From: DASUAS01 sp963720765 | GTDB taxonomy: Bacteria; Actinomycetota; Acidimicrobiia; IMCC26256; DASPTH01 | Reading direction: 5' to 3' | Assembly: GCA_963720765.1 (NCBI GenBank) | Contig: CAVRGS010000013.1 | Span: 682,001 to 746,000 of the forward strand | Length of the DNA: 64,000 nt | Shown here: positions 23,904 to 31,021 of the stretch, one piece after another | Numbering within the stretch: the first letter of the stretch is position 1 | Layout: the number at the start of each line of letters is the position of its first letter | Program-made: the position numbers and the translations under genes | The notes under the pieces: model-generated | What the model saw: the letters and a program-made list of their open reading frames with translations, nothing else | Database searches by the model: none | What the model was told of the DNA's origin: nothing

Positions 23904-24683
23904 ATGGAGATCGAGCACTACGAACCCGGCGTGCCGTCGTGGATCGACATCGGGAGCCCCGATCCGCAGGGCGCCGCCGACTTCTACGGCGCGCTGTTCG
24001 GTTGGGACGCGCCCGAGGGACCGCCCGAGACGGGCGGGTACCGCGTCGCCATGGTCGGCGACCGCGCCGTCGCCGGCATCGGTGAGCAGGCCCACCCGGG
24101 CCCGCCGGTGTGGTCCACGTACGTCGCGGTCGAGAACACCGACGAAGCCGTCGCCAAGGTCCTCACCGCGGGCGGGCAGGTGATCGTGCCGGCGATGGAC
24201 GTGCTCGACGTCGGTCGCATGGCCATCTTCAGTGACCCGCAGGGTGCGGTGTTCTCGGTCTGGCAGGCAGGCACGCACCCGGGCGCCGAGCTGGTCAACG
24301 AACCGGGCACGTGGTCGTGGAGCGAGCTCCTGACCACCGACGTCGAGGCCGCGAAGGGCTTCTACGGCGACGTCTTCGGGTGGACCGCCAACACGGCCGG
24401 TGCCGGCCCCACCGGCGAGTACACCGAGTGGCAGGTGAACGGCCGGTCCGTGGCCGGGATGATGCAGAAGCCGCCGACGATGCCGGCCGACGTGCCCCCG
24501 TTCTGGGCCGTGTACTTCGCGGTCGAAGACACCGACGCCGCGGTGGCGCGCATCGCGGAGCTGGGCGGCACGGTGGTCATGGCGCCGCTGGACATCGAGC
24601 CCGGTCGCTTCTCGACCGTCACCGACCCCTTCGGCGCCGTCTTCAACGTCATCGCGCTCAAGCCCGAGCTCGCCGGCTCCTGA
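23904..24683 (+). CDS. Two-domain VOC (glyoxalase-like) protein
   Basis: A 259-aa soluble protein made of two vicinal-oxygen-chelate domains (about 1-120 and 130-255). Each opens with a WxDIxSPDPQGAADFYGALFGW or WSELLTTDVEAAKGFYGDVFGW-like segment and ends in a DPxGAVFxV strand. Proteins like this are annotated as glyoxalase/bleomycin-resistance/dioxygenase members, and several actinobacterial relatives are hydroxylases or antibiotic-binding proteins. The substrate here is unknown. ATG 23904 sits behind GGGGGGTCAGCG. The gene is divergent from mshD and 12 bases ahead of nth. Confidence 0.88.
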   Translation: MEIEHYEPGVPSWIDIGSPDPQGAADFYGALFGWDAPEGPPETGGYRVAMVGDRAVAGIGEQAHPGPPVWSTYVAVENTDEAVAKVLTAGGQVIVPAMDVLDVGRMAIFSDPQGAVFSVWQAGTHPGAELVNEPGTWSWSELLTTDVEAAKGFYGDVFGWTANTAGAGPTGEYTEWQVNGRSVAGMMQKPPTMPADVPPFWAVYFAVEDTDAAVARIAELGGTVVMAPLDIEPGRFSTVTDPFGAVFNVIALKPELAGS

Positions 24684-24694
24684 GCACTCGCTCG

Positions 24695-25363
24695 ATGGCG
24701 CGACCTCGGGGTGCGAAGGCGCGGGCGGAGATCGTGCGGGAGCGCCTCGCGCTCGAGTACCCGGAGGCTGTCTGCGCGCTGATCCACGACGACGCGTTCC
24801 AGCTGCTCGTGGCGACGATCCTCTCCGCGCAGACCACCGACGAGAACGTCAACAAGGTCACGCCCGCGCTGTTCGCCCGGTACCCGACGCCCGCCGACCT
24901 CGCGCACGCCAATCCCGACGATGTCGAGCAGCTGGTCTTCCAGACCGGCTTCTACCGCTCGAAGACCAAGAACCTCCTCGGCATGGCGCGCATGCTCGAG
25001 GAGGAGTTCGACGGCGAGGTTCCCACCGAGCTCGACGACCTGGTGAAGCTTCCCGGCGTCGGGCGCAAGACCGGCAACGTGGTGCGCTCGGTGGCGTTCG
25101 ACCTCCCCGGCCTGCCCGTCGACACGCACGTGGGCCGCCTGTCGCGCCGACTCCGGCTCACCACCGAGGACGACCCGGTGAAGGTGGAGGTCGATCTCAA
25201 CGCGCTGGTCCCGCCCGACGAACGCGGTCGCTTCTCGCTGCGACTCATCCTCCACGGACGGCAGGTCTGTTACGCGCGCACGCCCGACTGCGGACACTGC
25301 GTGCTGCTCGACATCTGCCCCTCGGCCGATCCCGCCGCGAAGGCGGCCGCGGCCACGAGCTAG
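24695..25363 (+). CDS. nth: Endonuclease III
   Basis: A 222-aa base-excision DNA glycosylase/AP lyase that removes oxidised pyrimidines. The helix-hairpin-helix carries LPGVGRKTGNVV with catalytic Lys125, and Asp143 is in PVDTHVGRLS. The [4Fe-4S] cluster has the exact C-x6-C-x2-C-x5-C pattern (CYARTPDC, GHC, VLLDIC). It starts at ATG 24695, 12 bases after the VOC gene on the same strand. Its stop overlaps that of the opposing 68-aa gene by two bases. Confidence 0.96.
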   Translation: MARPRGAKARAEIVRERLALEYPEAVCALIHDDAFQLLVATILSAQTTDENVNKVTPALFARYPTPADLAHANPDDVEQLVFQTGFYRSKTKNLLGMARMLEEEFDGEVPTELDDLVKLPGVGRKTGNVVRSVAFDLPGLPVDTHVGRLSRRLRLTTEDDPVKVEVDLNALVPPDERGRFSLRLILHGRQVCYARTPDCGHCVLLDICPSADPAAKAAAATS

Positions 25364-25566
25364 CCGAGCTGGCCGAGCAGGCCGGCGGCGCGGTCGAGCG
25401 ACCGGTAGGCGCCGACCAGGCTCCGCTCGGCCTGGTCGAGCTCGGTGGCGATGGCGCTGTCGTCGCTGTCGCGGTAGCGGTCGCCCACCAGCACGACCCG
25501 CGCGGTGAGCTCGTCGAGCTGGGCTTTGAGGCTGGACAGCTCGGCGAAGTCGGACGATCCGGGCAC
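25360..25566 (-). CDS. Small helical protein, 68 aa
   Basis: A 68-residue product with strong amphipathic helical character (FAELSSLKAQLDELTARVV and TELDQAERSLVGAYRSLDRAAGLL), probably a helical hairpin or short coiled coil. There is no signal peptide or membrane segment. It is convergent with nth (stops overlapping) and divergent from hisD, whose start is 26 bases away. The family is not recognised; it may be a small DNA- or protein-binding partner. Clean fit between neighbours supports it. Confidence 0.65.
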   Translation of the reverse strand: MPGSSDFAELSSLKAQLDELTARVVLVGDRYRDSDDSAIATELDQAERSLVGAYRSLDRAAGLLGQLG

Positions 25567-25576
25567 CCCTCCAGCC

Positions 25577-25582
25577 TACGAT
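25577..25582 (+). promoter_or_regulatory. hisD: -10 hexamer TACGAT, leaderless start of hisD
   Basis: TACGAT ends 9 bases before GTG 25592 and heads the hisDCBA operon. No attenuator or leader peptide is visible upstream. Confidence 0.5.
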
Positions 25583-25591
25583 GACCGCACC

Positions 25592-26893
25592 GTGCTCTCC
25601 CGACTCGACCTTCGCGGCTGCGCTGATCTCGCCGGCGCGCTCGCGCGCCCGGAGTCGGCCCGACCGGCCGGCGACGACGGCGCGCTGGAGTCGGTGCGCG
25701 CCATCCTCGCCGACGTCCGTGCCCGCGGTGACGACGCCGTCCGCGACCTGACCGAGCGCTTCGACGGCTGCCGTCTCGACGAGCTCCGTGTCCCTGCCGA
25801 CCAGTTGCGCGGAGCGCTCGACGGCGCCAGCCCCGAGCTCCGCGCCGCGCTCGAGATCGCCGCCGCCCGCATCCGCGAGTACCACGTCACGCAGGTCACC
25901 GTGCCGGCACCGGTGCTCGAGCGTGACGGGGTGACCCTGGGCGAGATGACCATCCCGGTGGCGCGAGCGGGCCTGTACGTGCCCGGCGGTCGCGCCGCCT
26001 ACCCGTCGACGGTCCTCATGACCGCCATCCCTGCGCAGCTCGCAGGCGTGAACGAGCGGGTGTTGTGCGTCCCACCGGCGGCCGACGGCACCGTGCCCGC
26101 GTCCACCCTCGCCGCGGCCGCACTGGTGGGCGTCACCGAGGTGTACCGCATCGGTGGGGCCCAGGCCATCGCCGCGCTCGCCTACGGCACCGAGACCATC
26201 CGGCCGGTCGACGTGATCGTGGGGCCCGGCAACCGCTATGTGGCCCTCGCCAAGCGAGAGGTCGCCGGCACGGTCGGGATCGACTCGTTCGCGGGGCCCT
26301 CCGAGGTGGTGGTCGTCGCCGACGGCAGCGCACCCGCCGCGTTCGCCGCCGCCGATCTGCTCGCGCAGGCCGAGCACGGGCCCGGCGGCTCGGCCGTCCT
26401 CGTCACGTGGGATCCCGATGTCGCCGACGCCACCGACGCCGCGCTCGACGACCTGTTGGCCGAAGCCCCCCGGCAGGCCGAGATCACGTCGACGCTCGGC
26501 ACCGGTGGTCGCATCGTCCTCGTCGACGACGCTCTGGCCGCGCTCGACGTGGTCAACGTCATCGCGCCCGAGCACCTCGAGCTCCTGACCGCCGATCCCG
26601 CGTCGCTGGTGCCGCTGGTGCGCAACGCCGGCGCGGTGTTCCTCGGACCGTGGGCGCCCGCTGCTCTCGGCGACTACCTCGCGGGCGTCAACCACGTGCT
26701 GCCCACCGCGCGCACCGCCCGGTTCGCGAGCGCGCTGCGCGTCGACACGTTCCGCAAGCACGTGCACGTGGTCGAGGCGACCGAAGAGGGCCTTGCCGCG
26801 CTCGCGCCACATCTCCGTGCCCTCGCCGCGGCCGAGGGCCTCGACGCGCACGCGCGGTCCGTCGACGTGCGCAGTGCGCTCACCCCATCATGA
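25592..26893 (+). CDS. hisD: Histidinol dehydrogenase
   Basis: A 433-aa enzyme that oxidises L-histidinol to L-histidine in two NAD+ steps, the last reactions of histidine biosynthesis. Zinc and active-site blocks are present: VPGGRAAYPS near 130, GPGNRYVALAK near 212, DSFAGPSE near 230, QAEHGPGG near 260 and NVIAPEHLEL with the catalytic Glu-His pair near 325. GTG 25592 follows a TACGAT -10, so the transcript is probably leaderless. It is the first gene of hisD-hisC-hisB-hisA; its stop overlaps the hisC start (ATGA). Confidence 0.97.
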   Translation: MLSRLDLRGCADLAGALARPESARPAGDDGALESVRAILADVRARGDDAVRDLTERFDGCRLDELRVPADQLRGALDGASPELRAALEIAAARIREYHVTQVTVPAPVLERDGVTLGEMTIPVARAGLYVPGGRAAYPSTVLMTAIPAQLAGVNERVLCVPPAADGTVPASTLAAAALVGVTEVYRIGGAQAIAALAYGTETIRPVDVIVGPGNRYVALAKREVAGTVGIDSFAGPSEVVVVADGSAPAAFAAADLLAQAEHGPGGSAVLVTWDPDVADATDAALDDLLAEAPRQAEITSTLGTGGRIVLVDDALAALDVVNVIAPEHLELLTADPASLVPLVRNAGAVFLGPWAPAALGDYLAGVNHVLPTARTARFASALRVDTFRKHVHVVEATEEGLAALAPHLRALAAAEGLDAHARSVDVRSALTPS

Positions 26894-27969
26894 AACCGCT
26901 GGTCTCACCACGCGACGACCTGCTGGCGCTCGAGGGCTACCACTCACCGCAACTCGACGTGGCCGTGCGGCTCAACACCAACGAGAGCCCGTTCGAACCG
27001 CCGGCCGCGTTCATCGATCGGTGGGTCGACGAACTTCGAGATGCGCCGCTCAACCGCTACCCCGACCGCGCCGCGCGCGAGTTGCGCGGAGCGCTGGGCG
27101 ATCACCTCGGACAGGCAGCCGAGCGGCTCTTCTGTGCCAACGGTTCCAACGAGGTGCTCCAGACCCTGTTGCTCACCTACGGCGGCCCCGGCCGGCGCGC
27201 CGCCATGTTCGAACCCACGTACGCGCTCCACTCGCACATCGCCCGCATCACCGGCACCGAGGTCGTCGTGGGGGAGCGGCGCGCCGACTTCTCCGTCGAT
27301 CCCGACGTCGCGCGTGCGCTGATCGAGGAGCAGGCGCCCACGATCGTCTTCGTGTGCAGTCCGAACAACCCCACCGGCACGGTGGAGCCGGCCGACACCA
27401 TCGAGGCGTTGCTCGCCGCCGACGGTGACCACCTCGTCGTGGTCGACGAGGCCTACGGCGAGTTCGCGCCGTGGAGCGCGCTCGAGCTGGTGCGTGACGA
27501 CCGCGCACTCGTCGTCGTGCGCACGTACTCGAAGGTCTGGTCGATGGCGGCGCTGCGGCTCGGTTTCGCGGTGGCGCCGAGGTGGGTCGTCGACGAATTG
27601 GAGAAGGTCGTGCTGCCGTACCACCTCGCGTCGGCCACCCAGATCGCGGGCCGACTGGCGCTCGAGCTCGGCGACGAGATGGACGACCGCGTGCAGCGGC
27701 TGGTCGAGGAGCGTGAGCGCGTCGCTGCCGAGCTCGACAGCATCGGCGGCGTCACCGTCTACCCGTCGGGTGCCAACTTCTTGTTGTTCCGACCTGCCGG
27801 CGACGGCCACCAGCGTTGGCAGGAGATGGTCGACCGGGGGGTGTTGGTCCGCGACTTCTCGCGCTGGCCCCGTCTCGACGACTGCCTGCGTGTCACCATC
27901 GGAACCCCCGAGGAGAACGACGCCTTCCTCGCCGCGCTCCGCACCTCGCTCCAGGGAGTCACCGTCTGA
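26890..27969 (+). CDS. hisC: Histidinol-phosphate aminotransferase
   Basis: A 359-aa PLP enzyme (class I/II aminotransferase) that converts imidazole-acetol phosphate and glutamate to histidinol phosphate. NESPFEPP near residue 33, the PNNPTG block near 158, DEAYGEFA near 197 and the Schiff-base Lys in RTYSKVWSMAALRLGF near 220 are all present. ATG 26890 overlaps the hisD stop, and hisB starts 31 bases downstream. The length is normal for the family. Confidence 0.96.
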   Translation: MKPLVSPRDDLLALEGYHSPQLDVAVRLNTNESPFEPPAAFIDRWVDELRDAPLNRYPDRAARELRGALGDHLGQAAERLFCANGSNEVLQTLLLTYGGPGRRAAMFEPTYALHSHIARITGTEVVVGERRADFSVDPDVARALIEEQAPTIVFVCSPNNPTGTVEPADTIEALLAADGDHLVVVDEAYGEFAPWSALELVRDDRALVVVRTYSKVWSMAALRLGFAVAPRWVVDELEKVVLPYHLASATQIAGRLALELGDEMDDRVQRLVEERERVAAELDSIGGVTVYPSGANFLLFRPAGDGHQRWQEMVDRGVLVRDFSRWPRLDDCLRVTIGTPEENDAFLAALRTSLQGVTV

Positions 27970-28000
27970 TGGAGACGCAACGAAGTGGAGTCGACCCGAG

Positions 28001-28585
28001 ATGACTGCGCGCACCGCCGAACTGCACCGCACCACCAAGGAGACGACGATCGACCTCGTGCTCGACGTCGACGGAGGCGGGAGCGCGTCCGCGTCGACCG
28101 GCATCCCGTTCTTCGACCACATGCTCGAACAGCTGGGGAAACACGGGGGCTTCGACCTCCGCATCGAGGCGAAGGGCGACCTCGAGGTCGACACCCACCA
28201 CACCGTGGAGGACGTCGGCATCGTGCTCGGCACCGCGCTGAAGGACGCGCTGGGCGACAAGGCGGGCGTGCGTCGCTTCGCGTCGTCGCTGGTGCCGCTC
28301 GACGAAGCGCTGGTGCAGGTCGCGCTCGACCTCTCGGGCCGCCCGTTCCTGGTCTACGAGGTCGACCCGAGAGCGGAGTGGATCGGCACGTTCGATCCGC
28401 AACTGGCAGAGGAGTTCTGGCGCGCGTTCGCGTTCGGCGCCGGCATCACGCTGCACATCACGTCGCTGGCGGGCAAGAACGGCCACCACGTGATCGAGGC
28501 GTCGTTCAAGGGTGTGGCGCGCGCGCTGCGCGACGCGGTGAAGGTCGAGGGCACCGGCGTGCCGTCGACCAAGGGCACGCTTTGA
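28001..28585 (+). CDS. hisB: Imidazoleglycerol-phosphate dehydratase
   Basis: A 194-aa monofunctional dehydratase of the actinobacterial type, without the N-terminal HAD phosphatase domain of the enterobacterial fusion. The Mn-binding His-rich blocks are intact: GIPFFDHMLEQL near 38, DTHHTVEDVG near 65 and FAFGAGITLHITSLAGKNGHHVIEA near 145-170. ATG 28001 lies in the his operon between hisC and hisA. The stop TGA overlaps the TTG that starts hisA. Confidence 0.97.
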   Translation: MTARTAELHRTTKETTIDLVLDVDGGGSASASTGIPFFDHMLEQLGKHGGFDLRIEAKGDLEVDTHHTVEDVGIVLGTALKDALGDKAGVRRFASSLVPLDEALVQVALDLSGRPFLVYEVDPRAEWIGTFDPQLAEEFWRAFAFGAGITLHITSLAGKNGHHVIEASFKGVARALRDAVKVEGTGVPSTKGTL

Positions 28586-29364
28586 CCGTCCCGCCGCTGT
28601 CACCCACGGGCCCGGCGGTCCCCGACCTCTACCCCGCCATCGACCTGCGGGGAGGTCACTGCGTGCGCCTGCACCAGGGCGACTTCGACGCGGAGACGGT
28701 CTACGACGACGATCCGGTGCGTGTCGCGACCGAGTTCGAGGCCGCCGGTGCGCAGTGGATCCACGTGGTCGACCTCGACGCCGCCCGCACCGGCGAGCGC
28801 ACGCACCTCGACATCATCCGGCTCATGGTCCGCAGCGTCGCGGCCAAGGTCGAGGTCGGCGGTGGCGTGCGGACCGCCGACGCCGCGGTCGAACTGTTCG
28901 ACGCCGGCGTCGAACGGGTGGTGGTGGGCACGGCCGCGGTCGAACGACCGGCGCTCGTCGAGGAGCTGTGCCACGAGTACCCCGGTCGCATCGCGGTGGG
29001 GCTCGACGCCCGAGGCAACGATGTCGCCATCAAGGGCTGGATCGAGGGCTCGGGGGCCGACCTGGTCACGCTCGCGCAGCGATTCGAGGGCATCGGGCTG
29101 GCCGCGCTCATCGTGACGGAGATCGGTCGCGACGGCACGCTCGAGGGACCCGCGTTCGGCCAGCTGGGAGCGGTGTTGGCGGCGAGCGGCATCCCGCTGA
29201 TCGCCAGCGGCGGCGTCGGCAGCCTCGACGACCTGCGCGCGCTGGTCCAGTTGCGGTCCGGCGACCGCGGGCTCGCCGGCATCATCGTGGGCCGGGCGAT
29301 CTACGAGGGTCGCTTCGACGTGGCCCAGGCGCTCGAGACGCTCGCGGAAGCCGTGGCCGACTGA
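28582..29364 (+). CDS. hisA: ProFAR isomerase HisA
   Basis: A 260-aa (beta/alpha)8 enzyme that isomerises ProFAR to PRFAR in histidine synthesis. YPAIDLRGGHCVRL with the first catalytic Asp near 18, EVGGGVRT near 93, the second catalytic Asp in TEIGRDGTLEG near 178 and ASGGVGSLDD near 212 are present. The only suitable start is TTG 28582, overlapping the hisB stop. In most Actinomycetota this gene is PriA and also does the TrpF reaction; here a separate trpF exists at 43930, so dual activity is not needed. hisH and hisF do not follow in this window. Confidence 0.95.
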   Translation: MTVPPLSPTGPAVPDLYPAIDLRGGHCVRLHQGDFDAETVYDDDPVRVATEFEAAGAQWIHVVDLDAARTGERTHLDIIRLMVRSVAAKVEVGGGVRTADAAVELFDAGVERVVVGTAAVERPALVEELCHEYPGRIAVGLDARGNDVAIKGWIEGSGADLVTLAQRFEGIGLAALIVTEIGRDGTLEGPAFGQLGAVLAASGIPLIASGGVGSLDDLRALVQLRSGDRGLAGIIVGRAIYEGRFDVAQALETLAEAVAD

Positions 29365-29437
29365 CGCCGAGCGCGATACGGTCGAGGTGACACGCAGCAC
29401 CATCGACCCACCACTTCCCACCGAACGGAGTGCGCGC

Positions 29438-29653
29438 ATGGCGAACGGGAGCGACGTGATCGACGAAGGGTTCTTCCGGCGGTACCGCGAGTTGCTCGAC
29501 GCGGAGGACGCGGCGTTCGACGAGCTCGAACACGCGTACGAAGACGGCGACCGCGCCCACTGGGCCGACGACCTCGCCGCGTGGCGCAAGATCGTCGAGA
29601 AGCGCTGCGCGTTCCTGGAGCGCGAGGGTCTGACGGCCTCCGCGTCCGTCTAG
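29438..29653 (+). CDS. Small acidic protein, 71 aa
   Basis: ATG 29438 has an ACGGAG ribosome site 7 bases upstream. The product is acidic and helical (FFRRYRELLDAEDAAFDELEHAYEDGD, then WADDLAAWRKIVEKRCAFLERE), soluble, and without recognisable domain. A GTG start at 29387 would add 17 residues with no ribosome site. It follows hisA by 73 bases and converges on the alpha/beta-hydrolase gene, with the stop codons overlapping by two bases. Confidence 0.65.
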   Translation: MANGSDVIDEGFFRRYRELLDAEDAAFDELEHAYEDGDRAHWADDLAAWRKIVEKRCAFLEREGLTASASV

Positions 29654-30306
29654 GGACGTCCCGTCTGGCCGACCACCCGTTCCACGAACGCACCGACTGC
29701 GTCGACCACGCGGTCGGTGCGGCCCACGAAGAAGTGGCTCGCGCCCACGATCACGTCGAGTTCGGTGGCGCTCCAGTCGTCGGTCGCCTCGACCACTGAC
29801 GCCGGCGCGCGGAACTCGTCGTGCTGCCCGAGGATCAGCAGCTTCGGGCGCGTGTCGTGCGCGACCGCGTCGAAGTCGGTGCGGAAGCGCAAGGGCGGCG
29901 CGATCCCGATCCACGCCGCGAGGCGGTCATCGGGTGTCGCGAGGGTCATGTCGGCTCCGAACGACCACCCCGCGAGAACGAGCGGCTCTCCGGCGGAACG
30001 GGCGCCGGCGGCAGCGTCGACCGCTGCGTGCACGTCGAGCAGTTCGGCGCGGCCTTCGTCGTGGGTGCCCGTGCTCTGCTCGACGCCGCGGAAGTTGAAG
30101 CGCAGCGCGGTGAACCCGGCTTCGGGCAGGGCGTCGAACAGCGCTCCGATGACGATCGAGCGCATGGTGCCCCCGTACTGGGGATGGGGGTGGCAGAGGA
30201 CCACGGAGGCACGGCTCGGGCCGTCGGGGGTGGCTCGTTCGGCCTCCAGGCTGACGCCGTCGGACGTGGCGAGGGTCAGTGATTGCAAGGCCTGGTCACG
30301 ATCCAT
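29650..30306 (-). CDS. Alpha/beta-hydrolase (dienelactone-hydrolase-like)
   Basis: A 218-aa cytosolic hydrolase. The nucleophile elbow is GWSFGADM (GxSxG) near residue 110, the oxyanion region is CHPHPQYGGTM near 38, an Asp candidate is in LGQHDEF near 160, and the His is in VGASHFFVGR near 195. CHPHPQYGG and FNFRGV are typical of the YkfA/CocE-like small hydrolase family with short acyl or peptide ester substrates. ATG 30306 has a weak -10-like CATCAT 6 bases upstream. Substrate is unknown. Confidence 0.85.
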   Translation of the reverse strand: MDRDQALQSLTLATSDGVSLEAERATPDGPSRASVVLCHPHPQYGGTMRSIVIGALFDALPEAGFTALRFNFRGVEQSTGTHDEGRAELLDVHAAVDAAAGARSAGEPLVLAGWSFGADMTLATPDDRLAAWIGIAPPLRFRTDFDAVAHDTRPKLLILGQHDEFRAPASVVEATDDWSATELDVIVGASHFFVGRTDRVVDAVGAFVERVVGQTGRP

Positions 30307-30340
30307 GGGACCATGATGCGTGATCTGGCGATCGGTCGGC

Positions 30341-30346
30341 CATAAT
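30341..30346 (+). promoter_or_regulatory. -10 hexamer CATAAT before the 69-aa gene
   Basis: CATAAT, one base from the TATAAT consensus, ends 8 bases before GTG 30355. It favours that start over GTG 30349, which would leave only 2 bases. Confidence 0.5.
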
Positions 30347-30354
30347 GGGTGGCC

Positions 30355-30564
30355 GTGAGTCCGCAGAAGCAACGCACCACCTTCGCCAAGCAGCAGCGCG
30401 AGCGGGCGCGCATGGAAAAGGCCGCCGAGAAGCGGAAGCGCCGCGAGGACCGCAAGAACGGGATCGAAGACGTGCCGGGTGAGGATTCGGCGGTCGAGGA
30501 AGAGCCTCTCGACCCGAACGACCCGTACTACCTGGCCAAGCTCTTCGCGCGCGAATCGCAGTAG
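30355..30564 (+). CDS. Small highly charged protein, 69 aa
   Basis: A basic N-terminal half (SPQKQRTTFAKQQRERARM, then KRKRREDRK) is followed by an acidic middle (EDSAVEEEPLDPNDPYY) and a short hydrophobic end (LAKLFARESQ). The product is soluble and probably partly disordered, and resembles small conserved actinobacterial proteins of unknown function. It lies 70 bases upstream of the cold-shock gene on the same strand, with its own strong -10 hexamer. Confidence 0.6.
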   Translation: MSPQKQRTTFAKQQRERARMEKAAEKRKRREDRKNGIEDVPGEDSAVEEEPLDPNDPYYLAKLFARESQ

Positions 30565-30573
30565 CCGAGCAAC

Positions 30574-30579
30574 TACCCT
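30574..30579 (+). promoter_or_regulatory. -10-like TACCCT upstream of cold-shock gene
   Basis: TACCCT ends 55 bases before the cspA start, giving a 5' UTR of nearly 50 bases, a usual feature of cold-shock mRNAs and unlike the leaderless promoters nearby. Confidence 0.35.
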
Positions 30580-30634
30580 TCGACGCCCGAGGTCGAGTCA
30601 TTCGGACCGTCCCGGTGTCACGAAGGATAAGAAG

Positions 30635-30835
30635 TTGGCTACAGGCACTGTGAAGTTCTTCAACGCCGAAAAGGGTTTCGGCTTCATCTCGCGCGAAGGC
30701 GGGGACGACGTGTTCGTCCACTTCTCCGCGATCCAGGGGACGGGATACCGCACCCTCGAGGAGGGTCAGCAGGTCGAGTTCGACATCGGCCCCGGGCGCA
30801 AGGGCGACGAGGCCCAGAACGTCCGCGCCATCTGA
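30635..30835 (+). CDS. cspA: Cold-shock protein (CspA family)
   Basis: A 66-aa OB-fold RNA chaperone. RNP1 (KGFGFI) and RNP2 (VFVHF) are intact, in MATGTVKFFNAEKGFGFI and DDVFVHFSAI. It binds single-stranded RNA or DNA and prevents mRNA secondary structure. The start is TTG 30635, with GAAGGAT as ribosome site; no ATG is available, and the protein begins where the family begins. It is followed 22 bases later by a perfect hairpin terminator. Confidence 0.96.
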   Translation: MATGTVKFFNAEKGFGFISREGGDDVFVHFSAIQGTGYRTLEEGQQVEFDIGPGRKGDEAQNVRAI

Positions 30836-30856
30836 GCCACACAACACCGAATCTGG

Positions 30857-30888
30857 AAGGAGCCGGGTCCTCGGGGACCCGGCTCCTT
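30857..30888 (+). terminator. Perfect 14-bp hairpin terminator after cspA
   Basis: AAGGAGCCGGGTCC (30857-30870) pairs perfectly with GGACCCGGCTCCTT (30875-30888) across a TCGG tetraloop. The A-rich left edge gives only a TT on the right, with no longer U-tract. Confidence 0.88.
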
Positions 30889-30908
30889 CGCGTTGCAAGC
30901 GCTTCCAA

Positions 30909-30922
30909 GCCGGGTACCCGGC
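30909..30922. terminator. 14-bp palindrome, possible minus-strand terminator
   Basis: GCCGGGTACCCGGC is a perfect palindrome about 100 bases downstream of the S9 peptidase stop and just past the cspA terminator. It could terminate minus-strand transcription. No other evidence is available. Confidence 0.3.
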
Positions 30923-31021
30923 CCCCGCTGCCGGCATACCCGGCCATGCTCGAACAGTGCTTCGCAAACTGCGCGTGGGCAGGCATGCCGTCAACCTGGT
31001 GTCAGCATCCGGGACGATGTC

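Noticed and set aside
28582..29364. HisA as a bifunctional PriA
   Set aside because: A complete trpF gene is present at 43930, so no dual function need be assumed; it cannot be excluded from sequence.
30894..30907. TGCAAGCGCTTCCA, a match to the LacI/CcpA operator consensus
   Set aside because: It lies between two convergent gene ends with no promoter to regulate, and CcpA is not expected in Actinomycetota. A chance match is likely.
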